NCBI GenBank assembly: GCA_021397845.1
Contig: CM038049.1
Span: 111,444,877-111,508,876, forward strand
Direction: 5' to 3'
Length of the DNA: 64,000 nt
DNA from: Areca catechu
Taxonomy: Eukaryota; Streptophyta; Magnoliopsida; Arecales; Arecaceae
The first letter of the stretch is position 1. Each line of letters starts with the position of its first letter. Of the stretch, positions 28,485 to 40,033 are shown in pieces. The translations under genes and the position numbers were made by a program. A model generated the notes under the pieces. That model was given only the letters and a program-made list of their open reading frames with translations. It ran no database searches and had not been told where the DNA came from.

Positions 28485-30829
28485 TGTTGCCGATCTCGCC
28501 GCTGCGCCTGTGGCTTCAGAGCCACTGATTTGATTAGACCGTCTTGCCCCGAGGTCTCCTGGCTCCCAGTCCTGCAAGACAAGGTCAGAAGCCCTGGCCG
28601 GGGATCCCGGCAAGGGAGCTCCGACGATCAAGTTAGAAAATGGCGAGAGGGAACAGAGTCTCTAAGACGGGCCCCCGAAGGAGTCCCAGACTTAGAGATT
28701 GTGCTTAGAAAGAAAAGTCTTAGGAAGAGTAGAAATCTGGCCGAGTTCCTTCACCGGGCTTGCACCAAGGGCCCCCTCTTGGGGTCTTGGATCCTGCTCT
28801 TAGTTCTTTTCCCTTTCCCAGCATCGGTTTCTTGCTTACCTGGTCGTCCACTCTTCCCATCCTTTTATCCCATCACGCTGCCTTCTGGTTCCCGCTTTCG
28901 GGAGGCCCCCTCTTTGCTTTCACCTCCTTCCCTCCCTCTTTCTCCTTTCCTTTTTGGGTTCAAGAACCCGGTGGCCTCCTCACCTTGCTTGCCGAGCCTA
29001 GCGAGGAAAGAGTAGAGGGAGGACACCGGCCAGACCACCGGCCAGACCTTGGGCCGAGCGTGAGCGATCTCCTTCCCATGCGCCGATAATGCCCGCTACC
29101 GGGTCCTGTTTTGTCAGGACTTCGCCTCTCGACACGGAACCTATCGGGCCGATGTAAGCGAGGTTTCGCGTGTCGCTGTCGATCGTACCGGCGCTCCTCT
29201 CGGGGTGCGACACGTGCTGCTCGATAGGAGGCCTCGAAACCCGTGCTCCTATCCTTCAGTGGTCTTACCGCGCTGGTTAGTCGGCCCCGGGCGAGGTGGA
29301 CCCCTCCTGGGCGGACACCTGGCGTAGCGGCAGAGAGGCGCTCGACTTCGGTCGAGGTGGACCCGTCTCCGGGCGCCACCTGGCGGAGGAGCGAGAGGGC
29401 CCGGCTCGACCTCGGCCGAGGTGGGACCATCTCAGGGCACCACCTGGCGAGGGAGCAAGGGGCCACCAGCTTCGGTCGAGGTATGCCCCTCCTGGGCGGA
29501 CACCTGGCGGATCGGTAGAGAGGCGCTCGACTCGGCCGAGGTGGACCCATCTCCGGGCGCCACCTGGCGAAGGAACGAGAGGGCCTAGCTCGACCTCGGC
29601 CAAGGTTGGACCGTCTCAGGGTGCCACTTGGCGAGGGAGCGAGGGGCCGTCCGCTTCGGCCGAGGTGTGCCCCTCCTGGGCAGACACCTGGCGGATCGGC
29701 AGAGAGGCGCTCAACTTCGGCCAAGGTGGACCCATCTCTGGGCACCACCTGGCGAAGGAGCGAGAGGGCCCGACTCGACCTCGATCGAGGTGGGACCGTC
29801 TCAGGGCGCCACCTGGCCAGGAAGCAAGGGGCCTTCGGCTTCGGTTGAGGTGGGCCCCTCCTGGGCGGACACCTGGCGGAGCAGCAGAGAGGCGCTCGAC
29901 TTCGATCGAGGTGGACCCGTCTCCGGGTGCCACCTGGCAGATGAGCGAGAGGGCCTGGCTCGACCTCGACCGAGGTGGGACCATCTCAGGGCGCCACCTG
30001 GCGAGGGAGCAAGGGGCCGCCGGCTTCGGCCGAGGTGGGCCCCTCCTGGGTGGACACCTGGCGGAGCGGTAGAGAGGCGCTCGACTTCGGCCGAGGTGGA
30101 CCCATTTCCGGGCGCCACCTGGCGGAGGAGCGAGAGGGCCCGGCTCGACCTCGACCAAGGTGGCTCCATCTCAGGGCGCCACCTGGAGAGGGAGCAAGGG
30201 GCCGCCGGCTTCGGTCGAGGTGGGCCCCTCCTAGGTGGACACCTGGCGGAGCGGCAGAGACTTCGGCCGAGGTGGACCCATCTCTAGGCGCCACCTGGCA
30301 GAGGAGCGAGAGGGCCCGGCTCGACCTCGGTCGAGGTGGGACCATCTCAGGGCACTACCTCACGAGGGAGCAGAGGGGCCGCCGGCTTCGGCCAAGGTGG
30401 GCCCCTCCTGGGAGGACGCCTGGTGGATCGGCAGAGAGGCTCTCGAGTTCCGTCGAGGTGGACCCGTCTCCGGGCGCCACCTGGCGGAGGAGCGAGAGAG
30501 CCCAGCTCGACCTTGGCCGATGTGGGACCGTCTCAGGATGCCACCTGGCGAGGGAGCAGAGGGGGCCACCGGCTTCGACCGAGGTGGTCCCCTCCTGGGC
30601 GGACACCTGGCGGAGTGACAGAGAGGCGCTCGACTTCGACCGAGGTGGACCCATCTCTGGGCACCACCTGGCAAAGAAGCGAGAGGGCCCAGACCGACCT
30701 CGACTTCGGCCGTGTCGGAGCGACATCCGACCTTGCTGGACCGATCCCGTTCTGCCAAAAAATTCCACGTGGCTCGAATCATGCCCGACAAAATCTAAGA
30801 CACTCCACGTCATCGTAACAGCCGTAACA
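28485..30829 (-). repeat. T1 3' LTR
   Basis: Plus-strand edges TGTTGCCGATCTCGCC and GCCGTAACA. U3 (30829 downward) is dominated by a tandem array (29285-30690). Open frames on both strands through the array are by-products of GC-rich repetition. Confidence 0.93.
29285..30690. repeat. 185-bp higher-order tandem array in T1 3' LTR
   Basis: Each ~185-bp unit holds three ~61-bp submonomers sharing GAGGTGG...CACCTGGCG. They are distinguished by CCCCTCCTGGGCGGACACC, CCATCTCCGGGCGCCACC and GTCTCAGGGCGCCACC. The first submonomer type starts near 29301, 29486, 29670, 29855, 30040, 30225, 30402 and 30589. Submonomers are joined at TCGGCCGAGGT-like near-palindromes. Confidence 0.88.
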
Positions 30830-30852
30830 GTTGCCCCCCATCCCCCGTTCCG
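30830..30852 (-). other. T1 polypurine tract
   Basis: The minus strand reads GGGGGATGGGGGGCAAC directly before the 3' LTR start, a good plus-strand primer candidate. Confidence 0.75.
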
Positions 30853-30970
30853 TTGAGGCATCATGGCTCGGAACGTGTGGATTTAATGCGGAGATGACGT
30901 GGGGAAGGTGAAGATCTCGCGCCTTGATTGCCACGATCTTCGTCGCCGTTCCTCGTTGCGCTCAAGGTCC

Positions 30971-30978
30971 TATAAGAG
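30971..30978 (+). promoter_or_regulatory. Candidate TATA box for the T1 antisense gene
   Basis: TATAAGAG lies about 350 bp before the ATG of the plus-strand gene and just outside the 3' LTR. The intervening stretch 30985-31319 has no other clear gene. Confidence 0.35.
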
Positions 30979-31319
30979 GCTGCCACGCGTTGCCTCTCCG
31001 ATTGCAATTAATGCGTCGCTTCGAAACGGAGGCCGTTTCCCCATAATCGAAGCATTGATATCGGGCGTGCATCCACGCGGCATCCATCTGGTGGTCCGGA
31101 ATGGAATGACGGGTATGGTCACTGTCGATCAAATTCGAAAAGGAGGGGGACTTTTCAGAACAAGGCCCTTTCCCATTCTCACGCTCCGCCGGCGGTTTGC
31201 AGTAGTCTATCTCCCACTCCCCTGGGTTGCCACCTCTTTTGCATAGTGGATTTAGGTGAGTGCCTTCGTCTGCCTCCGTCCCCTTCCCTTAGCGATCTCT
31301 CTTCACCACTTCCTTCCCC

Positions 31320-34300
31320 ATGGCGCGTCATCGCCATGCTTCGTCTAATCCGGACGAGGCCAGTCTGTCCCGGCCGAGGACTCCATCATCTTCCTCCTTG
31401 GAAGCGGAGGTGATCCCGGAGGAGGTCCGCAGGTGGCTCCAGCCTGGGGGCATCACCATAGGTATCCCTAGGGTTCCCAGGTCTTCCCCCGTGATCTCCG
31501 CCAGTCCTATCTCTTCACTTCCTCCTCCGGCCCTTTCTTCTGTCGGTCCCTCCGGTCACGTTTCAACGATGACCGAAGGTGACCTTTCCTTGCTCCGAGA
31601 AGTCTATGGCATCCTAGGGTCGATCCATCTTTCTCTCCCACGGCCCGGGGACCGCGTCACCTTAAGCGGCCGCGGTTGAATAGCCTTCTACAAGGACTTC
31701 CTCCTTGGGGGTCTTCAGTTTCCCCTGCACCCCTTCTTTCTTTCCTTCCTCAGTCACTTCTGCCTGGTCCCGGCCCAGTTGGCTCCCAACGCCATCCGGG
31801 TCATCTTCGCCTTCATCGTCTTCTGTCCTTCCACGGGTTCGTTGCCCGTTTCTCTCTCTTCAGGGCTCTTTTCACCCTGAAGCGGCACTCCACCGATGAT
31901 AATTGGTGGTACATTTCACCCCGGCCTAGGTGTCTCCGGTTCGACCTCCCTTCCTCCATCAAAGGTTGGAAGAATCGGTTATTTTTTGCCTCAGTCGAGG
32001 ACATCGAGTGGGCTTGGAGCGAGCCGGATCGATCCCCGAACCGGAACTCCCAAGTCGACCTGGCGGACCAGGAGGCTTATTCCCTGCTGTTGAGCGACAT
32101 GGTCCCTTCGCTCGATGTTCTGCTCTCGGAGCAGAACTTGTTCAAGGCGGGGATCAGTCCCATCTAGGAGCCGGGTGAGGCTCAGCCTTTTTTCCTACTC
32201 CGCACTTCTCTCTTTAACTGGGCTGACCAACTTCCGTTCTTTTGCAGGTATGAAGTTTTCCTGGAAAACCTCCTGGAGGGCACCGCACAGAGGGACACCA
32301 CCGAGGGAGACGAGCCCGCGGCGAAGAGGGCTCGCACCGAGGCGAGCCGGGAGGCCGTGCCGATGCCCGCCCCTGGTCCAGTAGCAGCAATTCCCGCACC
32401 CAGGCCACCTCGAGCCCGGGCTGCCGATACCCCCGTCATCCGCCTCGACGGGGCCGCAGAAGAGGGAGGCCTGGTTCCCTCCCGGGCAGCGCCCACCTCC
32501 ACCGCAGCTCCGACGGCGCTGCCGGTGACTCCAGCTGCCCCGCCGGTGGCAGTCCCCCCCGGAGGGTCGGTCGCTCCTGCCGTCACCGATCTGTCCACCC
32601 CGCCGTCGACCCTCACGAGCCGGTGCTCCGTGATCCGCGATCAGGGCTTCGCGGAGAGGGTAATGGAGTTTGCCTGCACCTCCCGGGATCGCCGACTGAG
32701 GGGCGGCTGGGACTACATCAACGCTCTGCTCGGGATCCTTCCACAGCTCTTCATGGTAAGTCCGGACTCGAAACCCCCCCTTCAAAGTTCCAGTTGACTT
32801 CTAACCGACCGACCCCTCTTTTTTGTGCAGATCGGGACCGACGTGCTACTGCTGAGGAATTTCCTCGCAGGGTACGCCAAGAAGGATGTCGAGAAGGAGG
32901 AGAAGCTCGACAAACTCGCAGCCGACGTGAAGGGCCTCATGGAGAAGGGGGTCGAGCTGCGGGGGAACAACCAGGCCCTTCAATCTGACCTGGTGCGCGC
33001 CGAGGGGCGCATCAAAGAACTGGAGGCCTCTCTGTCCGAGGAGAGGATCTCTAACCAGTGGCGCGCGGAGGAGGACGCAGCGGAGAAGGCTCACCTCCGA
33101 GCTCAGTCCCAGTGCTAGAGCGCCAGGTGGAGGAGGCCCGGAGGGAGGCAAGCGCAGCCAAGGAGCAGAGCTCCTACATCAACGGGCTGCTGGAGGCTTC
33201 AAAGCTGGAGGTGCAAGAGGCCATCCCAAAATTCTGGGCCTCCGACGAGTATATTGCGGAGGTCCGGGAGGCCACCGTGGACTCCTTCCTGAAGGGGTTT
33301 CAGGTGTGCCGGGAGAAGGTGGGCTCCTCTACCCCGAGCTCGACCTCAGTGGGGTGGTTCTCGGTGGCAGAAGGCAGGAGCCCACCGGCGAGGCTCCAGC
33401 TACAGCAGGCGACGCGGCTGCAGCTCCAGAGCAGCACCCCGATGATGCAGCACGAAAGCTCTGATACCAAAAATGATGCAGAACAAAGAACAAAGAAGCG
33501 TATGCGGAAGTAAAATTAAGATTAATTCTTTTTTTTTATTTTTATATATATTTCAGAAATTGGCTTTGGCTCAAAGTGAAGTTAAACTAAGTTGATGGAA
33601 ACTAGGTAAGGATTGAAAGCACAATTTAGAAGAAGCTAAGTTATCAGAGTAGTTCAGAAGTAACGGATCGCTGGGGGTTGAGAAACTCCCAGACCTAGGG
33701 TTTCGCTCTGAACTTTCAACAGGACAGAAATAAAGAGAAGAGATGGTTTACCAACCAGACAGTGATCTTCACAGAATTTGGGTGGAAGAACTCTCTCGAG
33801 CAGATGGTTGGATCCTCGGATTCGGCTATCTTCGCAATGGATCCTCCAATACTGGTCTCGTGGCTGGGTCGGCTTCTCCTGAACTCAAGATCTGGGAAGA
33901 AGAAAAACAAGTGATGGATTCAGAGACTTAGGGAAGGATTTACCAGTTCAAAGAACTTGAAGGCTGATGTCGCTGAGATCCGGATTCTCTTGAAGGCTGA
34001 TTCGACTCCCTCTGAAAAGAGCTATGGATATGAAGTATCCGGACTTGAGCTGGATGCTGGTGGTCGGCCTGGACTTGGAGAGAGAGGCCGTGGGAGGTGG
34101 GATAGGCTAGGGTTTGATGGATTGAAGTGGAGGATGGGCGGCTAGGGTTTTGGAGTAGAAGTGGCTAACCTAGGGTTTGGGGTTTGGAGATCTCACACCT
34201 CCTCAAGGTTCCTGGGGAACCCGGATTTACTCCCTCATGGAGCTCAACACCTGGATGCAAGTGCGGAAGAGAGAAAACACAGAGTTTGCTCACAAAAAAA

Positions 34301-35169
34301 AGTTGGTTTCATTCATCAGATTGATTTAAACTTACAAGAGGGGTTTAATTTATAGGACTTTACAAGAGAGTAGGGTTTTACATCTTCCCATGTGGGACTA
34401 AAGGAGGGGATCTACAAATCAGGATAATCCATACTCATATGGCCGGCTAAGGTTCCAAAAAAAAATTGATTTGGGTTTTAAAAGGAAGGTAGAAGGCGCC
34501 TTCATGCTTGGTTCTTCAAGAGAGGATTTCTTTCCTTCCATGGCTCAACTCTTTTGGACTCCTCCTTTTCTTTCTCCCTAAGTCAAGGTCCTTCCCATCT
34601 TTGTTTTGGATATTTTTCGCAGGTAATGGGCGCCTCCTTGAAGTTCTCTCCAAGAAACTTTCTTCCCATTCATAGTTTAGCTCTTATGGAAAGTCTTGGG
34701 CCGCCCCCTTGTTTTGTGGATCCTTGGTTGTTTTCTCCTCAATTGGCACATGAAAGAAGGGAGCTGCTATCTGTGGTATGGGGACCAAAGTCTACTGGAT
34801 GAAGATGTGGCGCCCCCTGGACTCAGGCGTGTGGCTGGGAGTGTGGCTGGGAGTGTGGCGCCCACTTGCTTGGCCTTGGAGAAAATGTGACACCCCAGGT
34901 TGAAGTCCTAGACCACTACTGAGTCAACATGACTCAACAAAATAAAATGCAGGTAATACAGACTCAAGCTAAAATTGAGTTGATCAAGTCAACCCTTATT
35001 ACAAGCCAAAAAACCCTAATTTTTCGGGCAAGGTTAATCAGAGATCTAGATGGAGCTCTGAAGTCTTCTTCTGAGTCTGGTGCCCGCACCACCCGAGCAG
35101 CCACCCGCCGACAGCGAAGACGGAGAGCGCGCACCCCTGCCCGAGGACCGTGCCACCGCGCCGAACTAG
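31320..35169 (+). pseudogene. T1 antisense gene: putative gypsy-type transposase (transposase-28-like), with introns
   Basis: It runs opposite to T1 pol. The N-terminus (MARHRHASSNPDEASLSRPR) is Ser/Pro-rich. AFYKDFLLGGLQFPLHPFF then VPAQLAPNAIRVIFAFIVFC follow, and after a frameshift WYISPRPRCLRFDLP, SSIKGWKNRLFFASVEDIEW and a LADQEAYSLLLSDMVPSLDV-like region. This pattern fits the plant family called putative gypsy-type transposase. GT-AG introns are likely at about 32173-32247 (GTGAGG...TTTGCAG) and 32755-32830 (GTAAGT...GTGCAG). The last exon encodes a long coiled coil (KEEKLDKLAADVKGLMEKGV and on) and an acidic tail ending at TAG 35167-35169. An in-frame TGA at 31677, several frameshifts and the insertion at 33443-35091 break it. 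Its role in Tat elements is unknown. Confidence 0.7.
33443..35091 (-). mobile_element. Collapsed G1-family element: one LTR plus primer site and a 10-bp LTR stub
   Basis: A full minus-strand LTR (33474-35091, 1618 bp; TGATGCAGAAC...GCCCGCACCA) is preceded by a primer site (33458-33469), and before that by TGATGCAGCA (33443-33452), the outer ten bases of the other LTR. The TSD CCCGA flanks the whole (33438-33442, 35092-35096). Nearly all internal sequence and one LTR were deleted. Counting one TSD copy, the interrupted T1 antisense frame continues in phase. Confidence 0.8.
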
Positions 35170-35344
35170 CCCCCACCTGTATCTTTTCCTTTTTTTTTTT
35201 GAGGACTCCTGGCCTGTCGGGACTCCTTCACTGTACTACTCTTTCAAATCAACGAAAAATCTACTTTTGTCAAGTCTTGACCTCGTCTTCTTTTTCTTTT
35301 TCTCTTCTATCTTTTTTTTTTGTCTTGTTGAGATATTTTCTTCG

Positions 35345-36060
35345 AGTGCTGAGACTAGGTCCTGTGGTTTGCTCCGGGTCAAGTTCGCGGGTGGACTGAG
35401 TCCTGTCCAGCGTTCAGATCGAAGTTCGGAGCTTCCGGGTCGGGCGACGGTAGAGCAGGCCTTGCGCGAGTCCTTCGTGCTTGCCGGGCTATTCTCCATG
35501 ATCGCGTGGGCGAGCTTGGCTCTGCCCCGCCTTCTGGACTGAAGTCCGAGACTTCCGGACTGAACCCTGGGGCCGCAGGCTTTGACCGAGCCTTACACGG
35601 CTCGTCGAGCTGTTCTCTGTGATCGCGTGGGCCAGCTAGGCTCTGCCTCACCTTCCGGACTGAAGTCCTGGACTTCCGGACTGAACCCCGGGGCCGCGGC
35701 TTCATCCGAGCCTTGCATGGCTTGCCGGGCTATTCTCCATGATCGCGTGGGCGAGCTGGGCTCTGCCCCGCCTTCCGAACCGAAGTCCGGGACTTCCGGA
35801 CTGAACCCCGAGGCCGCAGGCTTTATCCGAGCCTTGCATGGCTTGCTGGGCTGTTCTCCGTGATCGCGTGGGTGAGGTGGGCTCTGCCCCACCTTTCGGA
35901 CTGAACCCCGGGACTTCCGGACTGAACCCCGGGGCCGCAGGCTTTATCCGAGCCTTGCGCGGCTTGCCGGGCTGTTCTCCGTGATCGCGTGGGCGAGGTG
36001 GGCTCTGCCCCGCCTTCCGGACCGAAGTTCGGGACTTCTCGCTTTCTCGGGTCTTCGACC
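35345..36060. repeat. ~120-bp minisatellite in the T1 spacer
   Basis: About five tandem units, each with GAGCCTTGC...GGCTTGCCGGGCTRTTCTCC then GATCGCGTGGG and CTTCCGGACTGAACCCCGGG. Unit starts are near 35459, 35591, 35711, 35832 and 35953 (spacing about 120). It lies between the end of integrase and the end of the antisense gene. Confidence 0.88.
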
Positions 36061-36166
36061 ATAGCCGTGTTTGCCGAACTCAGAGCTAAGCGCCTCTTTT
36101 CCTACGAGGCGAGCAAAAGCATTTGAAGTAAAGGAATTTTATTGCAGGAGTTCGAGGGATCTTACA

Positions 36167-37615
36167 TTATTGATAATACATCCTCAGGTTCGAGGCATTC
36201 CAGGTCCGAGGGAATCTGGACCCTCCTAACTCCTCCAAGTAATAGGCCCCGTGAGGGAGGACTTTCGCCACCCTGTACGGGCCCTCCCAGTTCGGGGAGA
36301 GCTTCCTGCACTCTCGTGGCTGGGAAGCTTCAGCACGCCGGAGTACCAGATCTCCGGGGTGAAAGGACTTTGGTCGCACTCGGGCGTTGTAGTACCTGGC
36401 CACTCGTTGCCTGTATGCCGCCATCCGGACTCGGGCCTTGTCCCTCGTCTCCTCAAGGAGGTCCAGGTTTAGCATAATCCTGGCGGGGTTCTCCGCTTCG
36501 TCGTACTGCTCCACGCGCAGGGTGGGTAGACTGAGCTCAATCGGGATAACCGCCTTGGCTCCGAAGACGAGATTGAACGGGGTCTCATCGGTGGCCGTCC
36601 TCGGGGTGGTGTGGTACACCCACAGGACGCTCGGGAGCTCTTCTGCCCACCTACCCTTGGCCTGATCCAGCCTCGTCCGGAGGCCTTGCAAGATGGTCCT
36701 ATTCGTCACCTCGGCTTCTCCATTTATCTGCGGGTGTGCCACCGAGGTGAAGCGATGGTGGATGCCGAGGTCGCTGCAGAATTCTTCAAACTCCCGGCAG
36801 TCCAACTGATGCCCGTTATCGGTGATTACGATATGGGGGAGGCTGAAACGGCAAATGATTGACTTCCAGGAAAACTTGGCGACGTTTGCCTCCGTGATCC
36901 ATGCCAGGGGTTCGGCCTCGACCTACTTCGTAAGGTAGTCAATGGCCACGATCAGGAACTTCCACTATCCGGACACCGGGGAAAATAGTCCTAAGAGATC
37001 CATCCCCCATTGGGCGAACGACCACGGAGCCGAGAGCTGGGAAAGCGGAATGGAGGGCTACCGCTGCACCACGGCGTGCCATTGGCACCGATCACACTTC
37101 TTCATGAAGTCGGCGGCATCCTCCTTCATCGTCTCCCAGAAATAACCTTGGCGGAGGGCATTGTATGCTAGCATCCTGCCTCCCACGTGGTTCCAGCAGA
37201 TGCCCTCGTGGATATCCTGGAGTACGAGTTGGGCCTCCGTGGGTCTCAGGCACTTGAGGAGGGGATAGGAGTAGGACCTCCGATACAGCTGCCCATCCGT
37301 TAGGACGAACCGCGCGGCCTTCTTTTTGATAAGACAGGCCGTTGCGCGGTCTTCCAGCAAGGTGCCGCCGGTTATGTACTCGGTGTACTTGTCCATCCAG
37401 CTGGGCTCCTGGCTGACCTGTTGGACCTCCAAAGGGGTCTCGTAGCTCGGGGCCTTGAGGCGCTCTACATGAGCGCGACCCAGCAACGAGTCCGGCAGGG
37501 TCGCCAGCCGGGAGAGAGCGTCTGCACGGGCATTTTCCCCGTAGGGTATATGGGAGATGCTGAAGCGCCGAAATCCGGCCGCGCTCGTTTTGACGAGCTC
37601 CAGATATTTCGCCAT
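36167..37615 (-). pseudogene. T1 integrase (Tat), frameshifted
   Basis: Segment 37615-37058 opens with the end of RNase H (SISHIPYGENARADALSRLA). It contains the zinc site HEGICWNHVGGRMLAYNALR through FMKKCDRCQ. With stops, the core then reads GMDLLGLFSPVSG (first Asp) and ITDNGHQLDCREFEEFCSDL (second Asp). Segment 36805-36167 gives HPQINGEAEVTNRTILQGLR (catalytic Glu), WAEELPSVLWVYHTTPRTAT, and the C-terminal FHPGDLVLRRAEAS...LSPNWEGPYRVAKVL, ending MYYQ. No chromodomain follows, as expected for Tat. Stops near 37057-36806 make it inactive. Confidence 0.88.
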
Positions 37616-37649
37616 TTAAGGGTCATGCGCACCGTATTCTCCGGAAATC

Positions 37650-38197
37650 TATCTAGCCACTAGCTGGGAATCAGTGAAGGCCTTGAGGTTGGCCATGCCT
37701 AACTCGCGGGAAACTCTCAGCCCAGCGAGGAGCGCCTCGTATTCTGCCTGGTTGTTAGTCACGGCGAACTGGAAGCGGAGTGCACATTCGGCGACGACCC
37801 CGTCGCCATTGGCGAGAATGAGACCGGCTCCGCTCCCGCCGGAGTTCGAGGCTCCATCCACGTGAAGGATCCATGCATCCTCCTCGGGTCCTGGTTTCAA
37901 TTGCAGGTGCAGAGCATCCCGCTCTGGCCCCTTGCCTAGGCCTGCGCACTCGACCAAGAAGTCGGCCAGTACCTGCGCTTTCATGGCCGACCTTGGCCGA
38001 TAAGCGATATCGAACTAGCTGAGCTTGAGTGCCCACTTCGCCAATCGCCTTGATGTGTTGGGTCGGCTGAGTATTGCTTTCATTGGCTGATCAATCAGGA
38101 TGGCAATGGGATGCGCTTGGAAATAGGGCCTGAGATGCTGAGCAGACATTATTAACGCAAAAATGAGCTTTTCGGGCAGGGAATACTTGAGCTCCAC
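37650..38197 (-). pseudogene. T1 RNase H pair (gypsy RNase H remnant and archaeal-type RNase H)
   Basis: 38197-38015 reads LPEKLIFALIMSAQHLRPYF and LIDQPMKAILSRPNTSRRLA, the end of the ordinary gypsy RNase H; the preceding catalytic portion is in the RT segment. After FDIAYRPRSAMKAQVLADFL, 37984-37649 reads AWILHVDGASNSGGSGAGLI, NNQAEYEALLAGLRVSRELG and KAFTDSQLVA. That is a second RNase H with the D, E and D residues visible. A second, archaeal-type RNase H defines Tat elements. Stops separate the parts. Confidence 0.85.
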
Positions 38198-38218
38198 ATC
38201 GCGGAGGAGTTTGCTTGT

Positions 38219-39947
38219 TTAGTTCACCGACCTCTGGACTCCCTGATCATCGGTCCGAACCAGGACCGAGTTGACGGCCTCCCAGGTGACCGCCAGGTAG
38301 AGGACGAGCTCCTCTCCTTCTTCGGGCCTGGAAATTAGTGGGGGCGATGCAAGCGTCTTCTTCAGCTCATCAAACGCCTCCTGGCACTCCTTAGTCCAGG
38401 TGAAGTCGCTCATCTTCCTTAGCACTTTGAAGAAGGGCCGGCAGCGGTCGGCTGACCTCGAGATAAACTGACTCAGAGCGGCTATCCGACCGATGAGTCG
38501 TTGCACCTGCTTCTTGGAGGTGGGTTGCTCCATGTCCAGGATGGCCTGGACCTTTTTTGGGTTGGCTTCAATCCCTCTTTGGGTCACCATGAACCCCAGG
38601 AATTTCTCGGCGGAGATGCCGAAGGCGCACTTCATCGGGTTCAGCTTCATCTGGTGAAGCCGGAGGTTGTCGAAGGTCTCCGCCAGGTCGCCAACATGAT
38701 CCGAGAGAGGCTTGCTCATCACCAGCATGTCATCCACGTACACCTGCATGTTGCGGCCGATCTGGTCCTTGAAGATTTTGTTGACCAACCGCTGGTACGT
38801 GGCCCCGGCGTTCTTAAGACCAAACAGCATCATCTTGTAATAGTAAGTTCCGCGGTCGGTGATGAAGGCGGTGTGCTCTTCGTCCTCCGGGTTCATTCGA
38901 ATCTGGTTGTACCCGGAGAAGGCATCCATGAAAGGAGGAGGCGATGCCCCGAAGTGGTGTCCACCAGCTGGTTAATCTTCGGAAGAGGGAAGCTGTCCTT
39001 CTGGCAAGCTCGGTTGAGGTCGGTGTAGTCCATACAGATCCTCCACTTGCCGCACTCTTCTTCACCATGACCATATTCACCAGCCAGCTGGGATACTGGA
39101 CTTCCCGCACGAAACCGGTGGCGAGGAGCTTTTCCACCTCCTCGTTGATGGCCCTCTGCCTTTCCACGGTGAAACTCCTCTTCTTCTGGCAGACCGGGTG
39201 GCACCTCGGGTTCACGTTCAGCCTGTGGGTGATGACCTCAGGGGGGATTCCCAGCATGTCGGTCGCGGACCATGCAAACACGTCTGCGTTCATGCGGAGG
39301 AAATCCAGCAGGCGGGCCGGTTCTTCCTCCGGGAGCTGGGCCCCCACCTGCACAGTCTTCTGAGGGTCCGAACCAAGGGGATACGTCAACAGATGCTCTA
39401 CGGGTCCTCCCGTGGGTTCCTTCTCCCTTAAGTCGAGGTCGCCGACGTCGGGGCCGAGCCCAGCGCCCCGGGTACCTGGGACCGTCTGAAGGCAATGCTG
39501 GATTGGCTGGGTCGTCCCCCTCATTACCCCAGGCTCGTAGGCCGTGGGGAATTGCACTAGCAACCGCCTTGTGGAAATCTTGGCGTCCAGCTGGTTGAGC
39601 CCCGGACGCCCGAGGATCGCGTTATAAGGCGAGGGGAGCTTGATGACGGTAAACGTCATCATGACTGTGGTCTGTCAAGGTGGGGATCCAGCGGTGACCG
39701 GAAGAGTGATCTCCCCTTCGACCCCCACCGAGTCCCCAGTAAAGCCTACAAGAGGTGTGTGCACCGGCCTTAGCTGATCATGAGACAGGTTCATTCGGGA
39801 GAAAGCATCATAAAAAAGCACATCAGCGGAGCTTCCACTATCTACCATGATGAGATGTACAGGATGCTTTGCGATGGTCATCTCGATCACCACGGCATCA
39901 TTATTTATATTCTTGTTTTCATTCCCCTTCTCAAAAGGGGGGTACAC
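38219..39947 (-). pseudogene. T1 protease and reverse transcriptase
   Basis: Protease at 39947-39675: MVDSGSSADVLFYDAFSRMN, then a stop, then SPYNAILGRPGLNQLDAKIS. RT: FAWSATDMLGIPPEVITHRL, then VNPRCHPVCQKKRSFTVERQ and EVEKLLATGFVREVQYPSWL. A frameshift leads to WRICMDYTDLNRACQKDSFP and another to MDAFSGYNQIRMNPEDEEHT and QVYVDDMLVMSK, the catalytic YVDD box. It runs on through QVQRLIGRIAALSQFISRSA to the RNase H start, FTWTKECQEAFDELKKTLAS. At least three interruptions lie between protease and RT end. Residues around both active sites are kept. Confidence 0.9.
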
Positions 39948-40033
39948 TCTCCAGGTCCCCCACCTCCCGAGCTCTCTTTGCCGCCCACTCGATTCCGCAA
40001 GAGATCATGTCCACCGGCTTTTCCGTCGGGCGA

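Noticed and set aside
29243..30856. Long overlapping open frames on both strands (up to about 290 codons)
   Set aside because: They run through a GC-rich tandem array in the T1 LTR; frames appear on every strand and phase, and the predicted proteins are only the repeat.
30899..31246. 115-codon frame before the T1 antisense gene
   Set aside because: It overlaps the TATA-like box and lacks any motif; more likely promoter and leader of the antisense gene.
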